DNA of 36,856 nt from a virus, in the IMG/VR virus record IMGVR_UViG_3300001450_008977, positions 8,039-44,894 of that record. The stretch is one strand, 5' to 3'. Positions 22,421-29,634 of the stretch are shown here, piece by piece. A program made the translations under genes and the position numbers. The notes under the pieces were generated by a model, which ran no database searches, was not told the origin of the DNA, and worked only from the letters and a program-made list of their open reading frames with translations. The stretch's first letter is position 1. The number at the start of each line of letters is the position of its first letter.

Positions 22421-22427
22421 ACTTTCC

Positions 22428-22438
22428 CGCTCTCGAGT
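22428..22438 (+). repeat. Inverted repeat, right arm (hsp20 flank)
   Basis: CGCTCTCGAGT, reverse complement of 21945-21955. Its last T is the first base of the -33 TTG of the groES promoter. Confidence 0.75.
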
Positions 22439-22467
22439 TGCCTCTTAAATAAATTAATCTTATATTA
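22438..22467 (+). promoter_or_regulatory. Bacteroidota-type promoter, groES-groEL operon
   Basis: TTG at 22438-22440, a 20-nt spacer ending TAATCT, and TATATTA at 22461-22467; start codon at 22486 behind 'AATAAGTTATG'. It abuts the right arm of the inverted repeat. Confidence 0.8.
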
Positions 22468-22485
22468 ATAATAAATAAATAAGTT

Positions 22486-22806
22486 ATGACTAAAAAATTA
22501 ATACCCTCTAATGATAGAGTACTGATTAAACCTTTAGATGAAGGAGAACAAACCTACGGATCCATAGTAATACCAGATTTAGGAAAAGAAAAACCAGAAA
22601 TGGGTACAGTAGTAGCCATCGGGTCTGGTAGATTATCTGAATACGGTAAAATGATTCCTATTAGATCGTGTCATGTAGGAGATACTGTCTTAGTTCCTAA
22701 ATTAGGTACTTTAAGAATAGATTTTGAAGGTGAAGAGTATTTAGTAGCTCAAGATAGAGAAATACTAGCTGTTATTAGGGAAGAAACTAAACATAACGAC
22801 ATATAA
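22486..22806 (+). CDS. groES: Co-chaperonin GroES (Cpn10)
   Basis: 106 aa. 'LIPSNDRVLIKPLDEGE' at the N-terminus and 'GTVVAIGSGRL', 'VGDTVLVPKLGT' and 'EEYLVAQDREILAVI' match Cpn10. The mobile loop, normally ending 'GGIVLP', reads 'TYGSIVIP', enough to engage GroEL. It forms the heptameric lid of the GroEL chamber. Slightly longer than E. coli GroES (97 aa) by an acidic/His C-terminal tail. groEL follows 2 nt later, so the pair is co-expressed and should be self-sufficient. Confidence 0.94.
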   Translation: MTKKLIPSNDRVLIKPLDEGEQTYGSIVIPDLGKEKPEMGTVVAIGSGRLSEYGKMIPIRSCHVGDTVLVPKLGTLRIDFEGEEYLVAQDREILAVIREETKHNDI

Positions 22807-22808
22807 TC

Positions 22809-24452
22809 ATGAGTAAAAAAATTACATTTGCAAACCCTGCAAGGATAGAATTATCTAACGGGGTAAATAAACTAGCTGATGCAGTTACTGCAACTTTAGG
22901 TCCTTCTGGACGTAATGTTATTATAGAACAAGATATGGGTAATCCTATATCTACAAAAGATGGAGTTACAGTAGCTAAATCAATTGTTTTAGAAGATAAA
23001 ATACAAAACTTAGGAGCTCAAATTGTAAAACAAGCTGCTATTAAAACAGCTGATTATGCCGGGGATGGTACTACTACCTCTACATTATTAGCACAATCTA
23101 TATTAGCAGAAGGTTTAGAGAGACTGGAAGCAGGATCAAACGCAGTAGAAATCAAAAAAGGTATTGATGAAGCTACTAAAAAAGTAGTAGAGTACCTTGA
23201 AGGGTATTCAAAAGAAATTACAGATGAGGCGCAATTAAAACAAATTGCTACAATATCTGCTAATAATGACACAGAAGTTGGTGAATTAATTTCAACAGCC
23301 ATGGACAAGGTAGGAAGAGATGGAGTAGTTACGATAGAAGAGTCGAAAACCGGAGAAACGTACTTAGAGACGGTTGAAGGAATGCAGTTCGACAGAGGTT
23401 ATAAGTCTCCATATTTTGTTACTGATAATAACTCTATGACAGCAGTACTGAAAGAACCTTTCGTTCTTATAGTCGATAAAAGACTAAATCAGGTCAAAGA
23501 GTTACTTCCTATCTTGGAGGCTGTTTCTCAACAAAATAAGTCATTATTAATTATTGCTGACGATATAGATGGAGAAGCACTATCTACATTAGTAGTAAAT
23601 AAAATGAGAGGTATCCTAGCATGTGCTGCAGTTAAAGCACCAGAATTCGGTGATAGAAAAAAAGCTATCATGGAGGATATAGCTATTTTAACTGGTGGAC
23701 AAGTTGTTTCTTCTGAGAAAGGTATGAGGTTAGATAAATTTGATACTAAATGGTTGGGTAAAGCTAATAAAGCTACTATTTCTAAAGAATTTACTACTAT
23801 TATAGACGCTAAAGGAGAAGAAGATAAAATTACACAGAAGGTAGAAGAGATAAAAACTCAAATAGATGAATCTACATCACCATTTGAAAAAGAGAATCTA
23901 CAAAATAGATTAGCCAAGTTCATTGGAGGAGTAGCTATCGTTCATGTAGGAGGTCATACAGAGATAGAGATGAAAGAGAAAAAGGATAGAGTCGAAGATG
24001 CTTTACATGCTACAAAAGCAGCATTGGAAGAAGGTATTCTACCCGGGGGAGGAATTGCTCTACTAAACGCAGCAATGCAAATAATACATAATATTCCAGA
24101 GGATAGCAATGAACATATTTCTACCGGTTATGATATTGTTATAAATGCTTGTGAGAAACCTTTTGAAAAGATACTTACAAACGCAGGTATAGAGATAGAA
24201 GACATACACGATATAGAAGCAGAGATTAAAGATAACGGTAACGAATGGGAAGGATATAATCCTAGAATCAAAGAAATAGTTAATATGTTTGAAGCAGGTA
24301 TTATAGACCCAACTAAAGTAACCAGATTGGCATTAGAAAATGCTGCATCTGTGGCAGGAACCTTACTTATTACTGAGGCAGTAGTAACTAAAAACCCTGA
24401 AGATAAAGACGATAAACCAGCTGGTATCGATCCTAGTATGCTATTAGGATAA
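22809..24452 (+). CDS. groEL: Chaperonin GroEL (Cpn60)
   Basis: Full-length 547 aa. ATP-binding 'GDGTTT' at 85-90, 'ATLGPSGRNV' (28-37), the hydrolytic Asp in 'RVEDALHATKAALEEG' and 'PGGGIALL' are all present. Ring-forming chaperonin that folds proteins in an ATP-driven cycle with GroES. The C-terminus ends 'GIDPSMLLG' and lacks the usual Gly-Gly-Met repeats. Complete GroEL genes are rare in phages; capsid or tail protein folding is the obvious use, as shown for T4 gp31 replacing GroES. Confidence 0.97.
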   Translation: MSKKITFANPARIELSNGVNKLADAVTATLGPSGRNVIIEQDMGNPISTKDGVTVAKSIVLEDKIQNLGAQIVKQAAIKTADYAGDGTTTSTLLAQSILAEGLERLEAGSNAVEIKKGIDEATKKVVEYLEGYSKEITDEAQLKQIATISANNDTEVGELISTAMDKVGRDGVVTIEESKTGETYLETVEGMQFDRGYKSPYFVTDNNSMTAVLKEPFVLIVDKRLNQVKELLPILEAVSQQNKSLLIIADDIDGEALSTLVVNKMRGILACAAVKAPEFGDRKKAIMEDIAILTGGQVVSSEKGMRLDKFDTKWLGKANKATISKEFTTIIDAKGEEDKITQKVEEIKTQIDESTSPFEKENLQNRLAKFIGGVAIVHVGGHTEIEMKEKKDRVEDALHATKAALEEGILPGGGIALLNAAMQIIHNIPEDSNEHISTGYDIVINACEKPFEKILTNAGIEIEDIHDIEAEIKDNGNEWEGYNPRIKEIVNMFEAGIIDPTKVTRLALENAASVAGTLLITEAVVTKNPEDKDDKPAGIDPSMLLG

Positions 24453-24474
24453 ACTAGCACAATTAAATTAAATT

Positions 24475-24642
24475 ATGAAAGACGAATTATTTGAACAATT
24501 AGCAACTCAGTTTGCTATCTTAGAGGAGAACAACTCCGGATCTACTAAAGCATCTCAAGCAAGAGCTAGAAAAGCAGCAGGAGAGATCAAAAAATTAATT
24601 ACGCCTTACAAAAAGGCTAATATGGAGGCTACTAAAGCGTAG
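24475..24642 (+). CDS. Histone H1-like (Hc1-type) short DNA-binding protein
   Basis: 55 aa. 'KASQARARKAAGEIKKLITPYKK' (quoted in part: RARKAAGEIKKL) matches the short histone H1/Hc1-like proteins of Bacteroidota, which have an N-terminal acidic helix ('LFEQLATQFAILEEN') and the R-A-R-K helix, but the Lys/Ala-rich C-terminal tail of the host proteins is absent. It may compact or coat DNA. Starts 22 nt after groEL and is the last gene before the strong terminator. Confidence 0.7.
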   Translation: MKDELFEQLATQFAILEENNSGSTKASQARARKAAGEIKKLITPYKKANMEATKA

Positions 24643-24690
24643 GGAGGGCGTTTTTCTCTCTCGACGAAGTCGCCACGCGCATTTTGAACT

Positions 24691-24719
24691 AACCCTACCC
24701 TAATCGGTGGGGTTTTTTT
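24691..24719 (+). terminator. Rho-independent terminator after groEL operon
   Basis: AACCCTACC (24691-24699), loop CTAATC, GGTGGGGTT (24706-24714, one G-T pair), running into a T tract to 24719. The 24643-24690 stretch before it is unusually GC-rich, with possible nested pairs (GCGT/ACGC and GGCG/CGCC). The minus-strand gene ends inside this stem; there is no T tract for that direction. Confidence 0.9.
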
Positions 24720-24925
24720 ATTAATTTACCCTTTTTATTTTTTACAAATTCATCTCCATTTTCATCGAAATATCTATGGAAAGTATTTTCAGGGTTATCA
24801 AAAGAGCGTTTTGCAAGCCACCAAGCAGAAATAATTATAGCAACCATACAACCAGCAAAGAAGTAAAAGATAGAATCACCTCTATCTTCGTTAAACAAAT
24901 CTATTAAATCAATAATACTTCCCAT
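24695..24925 (-). CDS. Small membrane protein (76 aa), only minus-strand gene
   Basis: One membrane helix 'IFYFFAGCMVAIIISAWWLA' at about residues 19-38, a preceding acidic N-terminus ('DLIDLFNEDRGD'), and a basic cytoplasmic tail ending 'KNKKGKLIKKPHRLG'. The composition looks like a real protein, not a shadow, because no plus-strand gene overlaps it. Start at 24925 with an A/T-rich leader. It is convergent with the groEL operon and its stop lies in the terminator stem. Function unknown; a superinfection-exclusion or regulatory role is one possibility. Confidence 0.65.
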   Translation of the reverse strand: MGSIIDLIDLFNEDRGDSIFYFFAGCMVAIIISAWWLAKRSFDNPENTFHRYFDENGDEFVKNKKGKLIKKPHRLG

Positions 24926-24958
24926 ATTTTAATAAATATAAAAAAAAGTGTTAAAAAG

Positions 24959-24988
24959 TTTGGTAGTCTCAATAAATTTTCTATTTAT
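24959..24988 (+). promoter_or_regulatory. Bacteroidota-type promoter, glycosyltransferase (leaderless)
   Basis: TTTG at 24959-24962, a 19-nt spacer ending ATTTTC, and TATTTAT at 24982-24988. The ATG is 12 nt from the first T of the -7 box (24994), so little or no leader is expected. Confidence 0.65.
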
Positions 24989-24993
24989 TATAT

Positions 24994-25677
24994 ATGTTAT
25001 ACGCAACTGTCTGTCATGGTGCAGAGTTTATAAAAAGGTTTGGTAAAGAGATTAATAAAGTAGGTAAAATTGATACCGTTCACGTACTAACCGATCAACC
25101 GCAATATTTCGATAATTGTATTAGTTACCAATATGAGGAGGTAATAGGAAGATCTCAATTTAGTTACTATTCAAAGTTAACGTTCTTATTTAAGCTATTG
25201 CTGGAGTATAAAGAGAGAGTAAATTATGTTGATGCTGATTTTCTGAGAGTTAATTTTAATAAGCTGATAGTAGAGAACGACTCTGCTTTTTACTCATCTG
25301 TTATTATACCTAAACATTTAACAAAGTTAAATAGACTTAAAGGACGGAATAATGCGTATAAAGAGTATTTTGCATTTATGACCGAGCATGGATTAGATAA
25401 ACCATTCAATTATATAACCGAAGCTTTTCTTTCTTTTCCATATTCATCAAAAACTATAGAGATCGCGTGCCGTAGTAAAGAGTTACAAGCCCACATTGAA
25501 GGCATTTTTAACTCTGAAACAGCTGATTGGTCTAGAACCTATTTAAGTAGGTATGCTAAGAATGGTATAGGGTTTGGGGAAGGAACTGCTGTTACAATAT
25601 TAGCAAAAGAGTATAACTTAAATATGATAGGAGTTAAAAATAATTATGATTTACTTATTAATAACAGTTTGATATAA
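24994..25677 (+). CDS. Glycosyltransferase, GT-A-like
   Basis: 227 aa. 'ERVNYVDADFLRVN' carries a D-x-D motif (D80, D82) that binds metal and nucleotide sugar, following a Rossmann-like N-terminal half ('DTVHVLTDQP'). C-terminal 'GFGEGTAVTILAKEYNLNMI' is typical of the acceptor side of small GT-A enzymes. Single-gene unit right after the only minus-strand gene. It could decorate a host surface polymer, a virion protein, or modified DNA. Acceptor unknown. Confidence 0.72.
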   Translation: MLYATVCHGAEFIKRFGKEINKVGKIDTVHVLTDQPQYFDNCISYQYEEVIGRSQFSYYSKLTFLFKLLLEYKERVNYVDADFLRVNFNKLIVENDSAFYSSVIIPKHLTKLNRLKGRNNAYKEYFAFMTEHGLDKPFNYITEAFLSFPYSSKTIEIACRSKELQAHIEGIFNSETADWSRTYLSRYAKNGIGFGEGTAVTILAKEYNLNMIGVKNNYDLLINNSLI

Positions 25678-25697
25678 CTTAATATTTTCATATATTA
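25668..25697 (+). promoter_or_regulatory. Bacteroidota-type promoter, apt operon (leaderless)
   Basis: TTTG at 25668-25671, a 19-nt spacer ending TTTTCA, and TATATTA at 25691-25697. The ATG at 25702 is 11 nt from the first T of the -7 box, exactly where transcription should start. Confidence 0.8.
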
Positions 25698-25701
25698 TAG
25701 T

Positions 25702-26181
25702 ATGGACCTAAAAAAATACATTAAAAAAATATACGACTATCCTGTAGACGGAATAGTATATAGAGACATTCAACCTTTATTAGCTAACTCAGATGCTTTT
25801 ACACATGCTTGCATGCAAATGAGCTCGATGGATGAATCCCCTGATTACTGGGTAGGAATCGAATCAAGAGGATTTTTATTTGCAGCCGGTATAGCTGCTA
25901 TGAGACAAGGAGGAGTTAAGTTAATAAGAAAACCTGGTAAACTGCCAGATAAAAATCTATTTACTTTAGACTATCAATATGAATATGCTTCTGGTTCATT
26001 AGAGATGGCCCCTGGTTCTGGTTCTATAGTGCTAGTCGATGATGTATTTGCTACTGGAGGTACAATGGAGGCAGCGGAAGAGCTTGCGTATACGTGTGGC
26101 TATGATGTGATCGGCAAGGTCTGTTTAATTGATATAGGAATAGCAGATTCTAACGTAAAGTCTTTAATTAAGTATGAGTAG
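25702..26181 (+). CDS. apt: Adenine phosphoribosyltransferase
   Basis: 159 aa. 'DYPVDGIVYRDIQPLL' start, 'GIESRGFLFAAGIA', 'RKPGKLP', 'YEYASGSLEM' and the PRPP site 'IVLVDDVFATGGTMEAAEEL' are the standard Apt series. It makes AMP from adenine and PRPP. The gene directly downstream encodes a nucleosidase that would release adenine, so the pair could recycle adenine from SAH or methylthioadenosine, by-products of SAM-using enzymes such as QueE. The region 26030-26120 has locally higher G+C. Overlaps the next gene by 8 nt. Confidence 0.93.
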   Translation: MDLKKYIKKIYDYPVDGIVYRDIQPLLANSDAFTHACMQMSSMDESPDYWVGIESRGFLFAAGIAAMRQGGVKLIRKPGKLPDKNLFTLDYQYEYASGSLEMAPGSGSIVLVDDVFATGGTMEAAEELAYTCGYDVIGKVCLIDIGIADSNVKSLIKYE

Positions 26182-26710
26182 AATTTTACTACTATCAGCT
26201 ACAGATCTAGAACATGGCGATTCTTATTTGTTTGATAACGAAATACATATTACCGGTATCGGTAAAGTCAATGCAGCTGTAGAAACAGCAAGACTAATTA
26301 ATATTCATAAACCAGAATTAGTAGTAAACTTTGGCTCTTGCGGGGCTGTTAAAGATATTCCTATAGGAGAGGTGTTTAAGATAGGTAAAGTCATTAATGA
26401 TTTAGACGTAATGAATTTAACTAACGATGTAGATATAACTTTACAAGGCAAAGGAGATATAATTTGCTGTACTACTGATCATTTCTATGATAAAAGTAAA
26501 AAAGCACAATCTAATACTTTTCATTATAGAGACGATATAGATATTGTTGATATGGAGTTGTACGGTATTGCTAAAGCATGTCAAACAGCTAGAGTTTTTT
26601 GTCACAGTTACAAATGGGTTAGTGATGATGGTGACATTGATAAATGGAAAGAAAATGCTGCTAATGGTTACGAAGAATTTAAGAGCATATTTAAAGATAC
26701 TTTTTTATGA
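26174..26710 (+). CDS. Methylthioadenosine/SAH nucleosidase-like protein
   Basis: 178 aa, PNP/UDP phosphorylase family. 'GIGKVNAAVETARLI' and 'VVNFGSCGAV' are the N-terminal nucleoside-binding motifs, 'VDMELYGIAKAC' is the ribose-binding M-E region, and 'VSDDGD' holds the catalytic Asp. It cleaves MTA or SAH to adenine. It is shorter than E. coli Mtn (232 aa) in loops, but the catalytic parts are kept. Sits between apt and a sulfotransferase-like gene, with ATGA overlap to the latter. Confidence 0.85.
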   Translation: MSRILLLSATDLEHGDSYLFDNEIHITGIGKVNAAVETARLINIHKPELVVNFGSCGAVKDIPIGEVFKIGKVINDLDVMNLTNDVDITLQGKGDIICCTTDHFYDKSKKAQSNTFHYRDDIDIVDMELYGIAKACQTARVFCHSYKWVSDDGDIDKWKENAANGYEEFKSIFKDTFL

Positions 26711-27324
26711 AAATCTTAATTTTTGCATCGCCTAGATCAGGTTCTACCGAACTTACTTATGCTTTAGCTAAGTTACTTAAATTTAAATTCTCTTTAGAAC
26801 CTTTCAATCCGTTAAATATAAAAGGCTTAACCGAAGACCAGATAAATAATAAAGGCAACAATATTTCGAATAATAAAATTGTTAAGGTTTTAAGTGTTCA
26901 TAGACCTCGTAAATGGTATTTGAACTATATAAGTAAATTTGATAAAGTAATTTACTTAACTAGAAAAAATGCTAAGCTTGCTATAGAAAGTTTTCAATGG
27001 GCTATAAATAACAAAGAACTCAAAAATGCGAAATACCCTACAGTGTCTAAATGGCATATGAGCTATACTTTTAATCCATTAAATATCACTATGGATAAAT
27101 GGGTTGTTGAACATATGACTAAATGTGTAGAAGAAGTTAAGGCAGTTGCTTATTTGAATAAAAAATCGTATATTCTATATGAAGACTTATACTCAGAAGA
27201 TATAACTGTTTTTAATAGCATTGTAGATCAAATTGATTTAGATTTAGATAAAGTAAAATTAAGAGATATGCTTCACCCTAGTAAGAAATATAGAAAACCA
27301 ATTAAACCTAAAACAATTATATAA
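26707..27324 (+). CDS. Sulfotransferase-like P-loop protein
   Basis: 205 aa. N-terminal 'FASPRSGSTELTYAL' (6-20) is the PAPS 5'-phosphosulfate loop of sulfotransferases (S-P-R-S-G-S/T), and 'ESFQWAI' may form the 3'-phosphate site. C-terminal 'YILYEDL' matches the family's conserved Y-E-D-L. It would move sulfate from PAPS to a hydroxyl or amine. A CysC-like kinase at 4149 could supply PAPS, but no ATP sulfurylase is present, so a host supply may be needed. It lies in an adenine-salvage operon. Could instead be a related sugar or lipid sulfotransferase. Confidence 0.72.
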   Translation: MKILIFASPRSGSTELTYALAKLLKFKFSLEPFNPLNIKGLTEDQINNKGNNISNNKIVKVLSVHRPRKWYLNYISKFDKVIYLTRKNAKLAIESFQWAINNKELKNAKYPTVSKWHMSYTFNPLNITMDKWVVEHMTKCVEEVKAVAYLNKKSYILYEDLYSEDITVFNSIVDQIDLDLDKVKLRDMLHPSKKYRKPIKPKTII

Positions 27325-27545
27325 TGAGTGATTCAGTAAAAAAGTACTTAGAAAATCCTACATCAAATTTACTATGTCCTGAAGAGAAAAGAGAAAAAGA
27401 AATATTAGAATTGATAGCATCAGCAGTTGGTGCCGGAAAGATAGCTACAGTAACTGAAAGAGCAGCAGAAGTTCAAAAAGAGTATAATGGAGCTTCTCTT
27501 TTAGTTGGACTTCAAATTGCATGCGATGAAGAAGGAATTATCTAA
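27324..27545 (+). CDS. Hypothetical protein (73 aa)
   Basis: Acidic, helical protein with 'LENPTSNLLCPEEKREKEILELIASAV' (partly quoted) and an Ala-rich centre 'VGAGKIATVTERAAEVQKEY'. TAATG overlap upstream and a 20-nt overlap downstream. No family recognised. Confidence 0.6.
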   Translation: MSDSVKKYLENPTSNLLCPEEKREKEILELIASAVGAGKIATVTERAAEVQKEYNGASLLVGLQIACDEEGII

Positions 27546-28041
27546 AGAAAAATTAGATAGTATTTTATATCAACTATCAATTACCCCTCTAGCTAGTGTA
27601 GAAGAAATGGAAAGAAGAAATGCTCTTAATCCATTTCATAAAAAAAGAACAGAGGAAAAAGGATTTAGATTTCAAAATGTTAACTTAATTCACTTCAGTA
27701 TAGAGAATAAAAACTTAAATAGTTTATTACATGATATCACTAAGGGTAACACAAGAGATATACAATCTATCTACACAGTTGAATTTTCAAAAGGAGACTT
27801 TGGTGAACCTCATCTTGATACTAATTCTAGAACTACATTATCATTGGTCCTAGAAAAAAATAGTATAGGAGGAGACCTTATTATAGGAGATAAGAATGCT
27901 GATTTAAACAAACCTGGTGATTATATTATTTATGATGGTGCTAAAACTATACATTCAGTTAGTAAAGTCACTAAAGGCAGACGTAAATCACTTATAGTTT
28001 TCTATACTAAAAAATTTAAAGAACGAAAAACACTTTACTAA
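27526..28041 (+). CDS. 2-oxoglutarate/Fe(II) oxygenase
   Basis: 171 aa, double-stranded beta-helix type as in prolyl 4-hydroxylase-like enzymes. Iron ligands H96-x-D98 ('EPHLDTN') and H143 ('KTIHSV'); R152 or R153 ('KGRRKS') binds 2-oxoglutarate. Family members hydroxylate proteins, sugars or nucleobases. I chose the ATG at 27526 over an upstream TTG at 27505, which would overlap the preceding gene by 41 nt. It is part of an operon with a sulfotransferase-like and a GNAT-like protein, so a hydroxylate-then-conjugate chemistry is possible. Confidence 0.85.
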   Translation: MKKELSKEKLDSILYQLSITPLASVEEMERRNALNPFHKKRTEEKGFRFQNVNLIHFSIENKNLNSLLHDITKGNTRDIQSIYTVEFSKGDFGEPHLDTNSRTTLSLVLEKNSIGGDLIIGDKNADLNKPGDYIIYDGAKTIHSVSKVTKGRRKSLIVFYTKKFKERKTLY

Positions 28042-28550
28042 TGAAAACACAATTAAGGTTACATAAATCTGATCAACGTGGTTATGAATACGACGATAGG
28101 TACTGGTTTCAACCTCTTTCTAAAAATCATTATAGAGAATGGTATTTTAATGCTACTGATGTTATAAAGAAAATTAATAACGAATTGGAATGGAAAGACT
28201 GTCCTGATATAGATGAATTTAAAAAAAGACTTGAATTCGGCTCTGTATGTCATTTATGGATGTTTGAAGAAAAACCTTTAGGGTGGCACTGGACTAACGA
28301 TAAACATATAACTACAGACTGGAAATCCTCTAATTGTATTTTAGAAGATAATACGATTTACGCAGGTGGAGCATTTTTATCGAAAGAAAAACCTGAAGCT
28401 TCTTCAGCTATTAAATTTTATCGTCAAGGAATTAGATATAATTTTGACTATTATAATAAAGATATTCAGTACCTATATAACGATGATTGGAATCGAGCTT
28501 CTTCTATATTAAGTAGACAATGCGGCTTTACTGAATATAAATTTTTATAG
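28041..28550 (+). CDS. Possible GNAT-like acyltransferase
   Basis: 169 aa. 'HLWMFEEKPLGWHWTND' could be the central beta strand pair and 'IYAGGAFLSKEKPEASSAIK' with 'YRQGIRYNF' the acyl-CoA-binding beta strand and helix, ending '...GFTEYKFL', a layout like GNAT. The usual Q/R-x-x-G-x-G/A loop is not clear, so the call is weak. Last gene of the apt operon (TAATG overlap upstream). Confidence 0.4.
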   Translation: MKTQLRLHKSDQRGYEYDDRYWFQPLSKNHYREWYFNATDVIKKINNELEWKDCPDIDEFKKRLEFGSVCHLWMFEEKPLGWHWTNDKHITTDWKSSNCILEDNTIYAGGAFLSKEKPEASSAIKFYRQGIRYNFDYYNKDIQYLYNDDWNRASSILSRQCGFTEYKFL

Positions 28551-28581
28551 TTGTTTATTTGAGTAAATTTTCTTATATTTA
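28551..28581 (+). promoter_or_regulatory. Bacteroidota-type promoter (leaderless) before 28585 gene
   Basis: TTG at 28551-28553, a 20-nt spacer ending TTTTCT, and TATATTTA at 28574-28581. The ATG is 11 nt from the first T of the -7 box (28585), so transcription should start at the A of ATG. This is one of the closest matches to the full Bacteroidota box. Confidence 0.85.
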
Positions 28582-28584
28582 CTT

Positions 28585-29118
28585 ATGGAACATATCTTAC
28601 CAATGAAGCCTAAATTTACTAGGTCTTTTATAGAACGTACTTTATCTAAACGTTACTTTAAAAAGCCTTACGATAGATTTATGTGGTGGAGAAGCTATAC
28701 CCCTAAGAATAAACCTCTCGATAAACGTAAACCTCTTATAGATAGAATTCTCAATGGTGACTTCGAAGTAGGTCCCTATCTAATGGAGATGGAGTTAGTA
28801 CAGCATAATATGAATGATAAATACTTATCTGCTATTACTACAGGAGGGGAAGTAGATCATAGTAAGTATCATCAAGAGACTTCCATAGATAGAGCTAGAA
28901 TGAAAAGACTATTAGAAGATCACGAAAAAGAAGAAGATAGAAAACTAGATGATATTAAACGTCTGTTTTTAGTTAAGTTTAAAATTACTAGCGAGCAATA
29001 CGATAAAGAAGTACTTAATACTAGTGCTAAAGATTTAGCTGATTTCTATTTTAGAATGGAAAAAAAATACGGAACTTACTGGCAGCCGACTAAAATGTCT
29101 AAACAATCTATTTATTAA
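28585..29118 (+). CDS. Hypothetical protein (177 aa)
   Basis: Very basic N-terminus ('KPKFTRSFIERTLSKRYFKK', 'KNKPLDKRKPL'), followed by charged helices ('DRARMKRLLEDHEKEEDRK'), and 'YFRMEKKYGTYWQPTKMS' at the end. Looks like a soluble, possibly nucleic-acid-binding or structural assembly protein. No family recognised. Own, apparently leaderless, promoter. Confidence 0.65.
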   Translation: MEHILPMKPKFTRSFIERTLSKRYFKKPYDRFMWWRSYTPKNKPLDKRKPLIDRILNGDFEVGPYLMEMELVQHNMNDKYLSAITTGGEVDHSKYHQETSIDRARMKRLLEDHEKEEDRKLDDIKRLFLVKFKITSEQYDKEVLNTSAKDLADFYFRMEKKYGTYWQPTKMSKQSIY

Positions 29119-29129
29119 AAACAATTACT

Positions 29130-29387
29130 ATGAACACTATTTTTATTATTCTAGGTATATTGCTCGTTTCAGGAGGAGTGACTATCTATTTCGTTAAAGC
29201 CGGAAAAATTAAAGACTCCGATGGAGATCTAATCCCTGATGCAGTAGAAGATGCTGTAGAAGACGTCAAAGAAACAGTTGCTGAAGTTAAAGCTAGAGCA
29301 AAGGTTGTAAAAGCGGAAGTTAAAGACGTAGTAAAAGCTGTAAAAGGCAGAAAAAGAAGAGGTCGCAAGCCTAAAGCTAAGAAATAA
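29130..29387 (+). CDS. Membrane-anchored protein with basic RGRKP tail (85 aa)
   Basis: N-terminal membrane helix 'TIFIILGILLVSGGVTIYFV' (3-22), then 'KDSDGDLIPDAVED' (about 28-41), a D-x-D-G-D-x-x-P-D sequence like the calcium-binding thrombospondin type 3 repeat, a Val/Glu/Lys coiled helix with heptad spacing, and a C-terminal 'KGRKRRGRKPKAKK', close to an AT-hook (R-G-R-P/K-P). I infer a membrane-tethered, DNA- or cell-wall-polymer-binding protein; the tail side of the membrane is unclear. Short spacing to neighbours. Confidence 0.65.
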   Translation: MNTIFIILGILLVSGGVTIYFVKAGKIKDSDGDLIPDAVEDAVEDVKETVAEVKARAKVVKAEVKDVVKAVKGRKRRGRKPKAKK

Positions 29388-29409
29388 TCTTAGTATAAAA
29401 AAACAAGTT

Positions 29410-29634
29410 ATGCACAACCAGTTAAATGTCGATATCACCCAAACCCAATCAGTCACCTGCGAAAAATGCGGAGGAGTCTACTTTGAACAAGGACTCATTC
29501 TCAGAAAAGCCTCAGGAATCCTTACAGGAACAGGCAAAACATCCTACATCCCCATCCCGGTCTTTAACTGCCGAGACTGTGGACACGTCAATGAAGAGTT
29601 CAGACCCAAAGAGATCAAGGATCTCAGTTCGTAG
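29410..29634 (+). CDS. Zinc-ribbon protein (74 aa)
   Basis: Two C-x-x-C knuckles, 'CEKCGG' (17-22) and 'CRDCGH' (54-59), separated by ~32 residues, with 'RKASGILTGTGKTSYIPIP' between. Likely a small zinc ribbon for protein or nucleic-acid binding. Preceded by the recurrent 'ACAAGTTATG' leader. Its codons are rich in C-ending choices, unlike its neighbours. A second long frame (29426-29677) overlaps it almost entirely, which may explain the composition. Confidence 0.8.
   Translation: MHNQLNVDITQTQSVTCEKCGGVYFEQGLILRKASGILTGTGKTSYIPIPVFNCRDCGHVNEEFRPKEIKDLSS

Noticed and set aside
23054-23308. Minus-strand open frames over groEL (also 24128-24460)
   Set aside because: Antisense shadows of a highly conserved gene.
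26544-26735. 63-aa open frame overlapping the nucleosidase and sulfotransferase genes
   Set aside because: Out of frame with two recognisable proteins and without a start context of its own.
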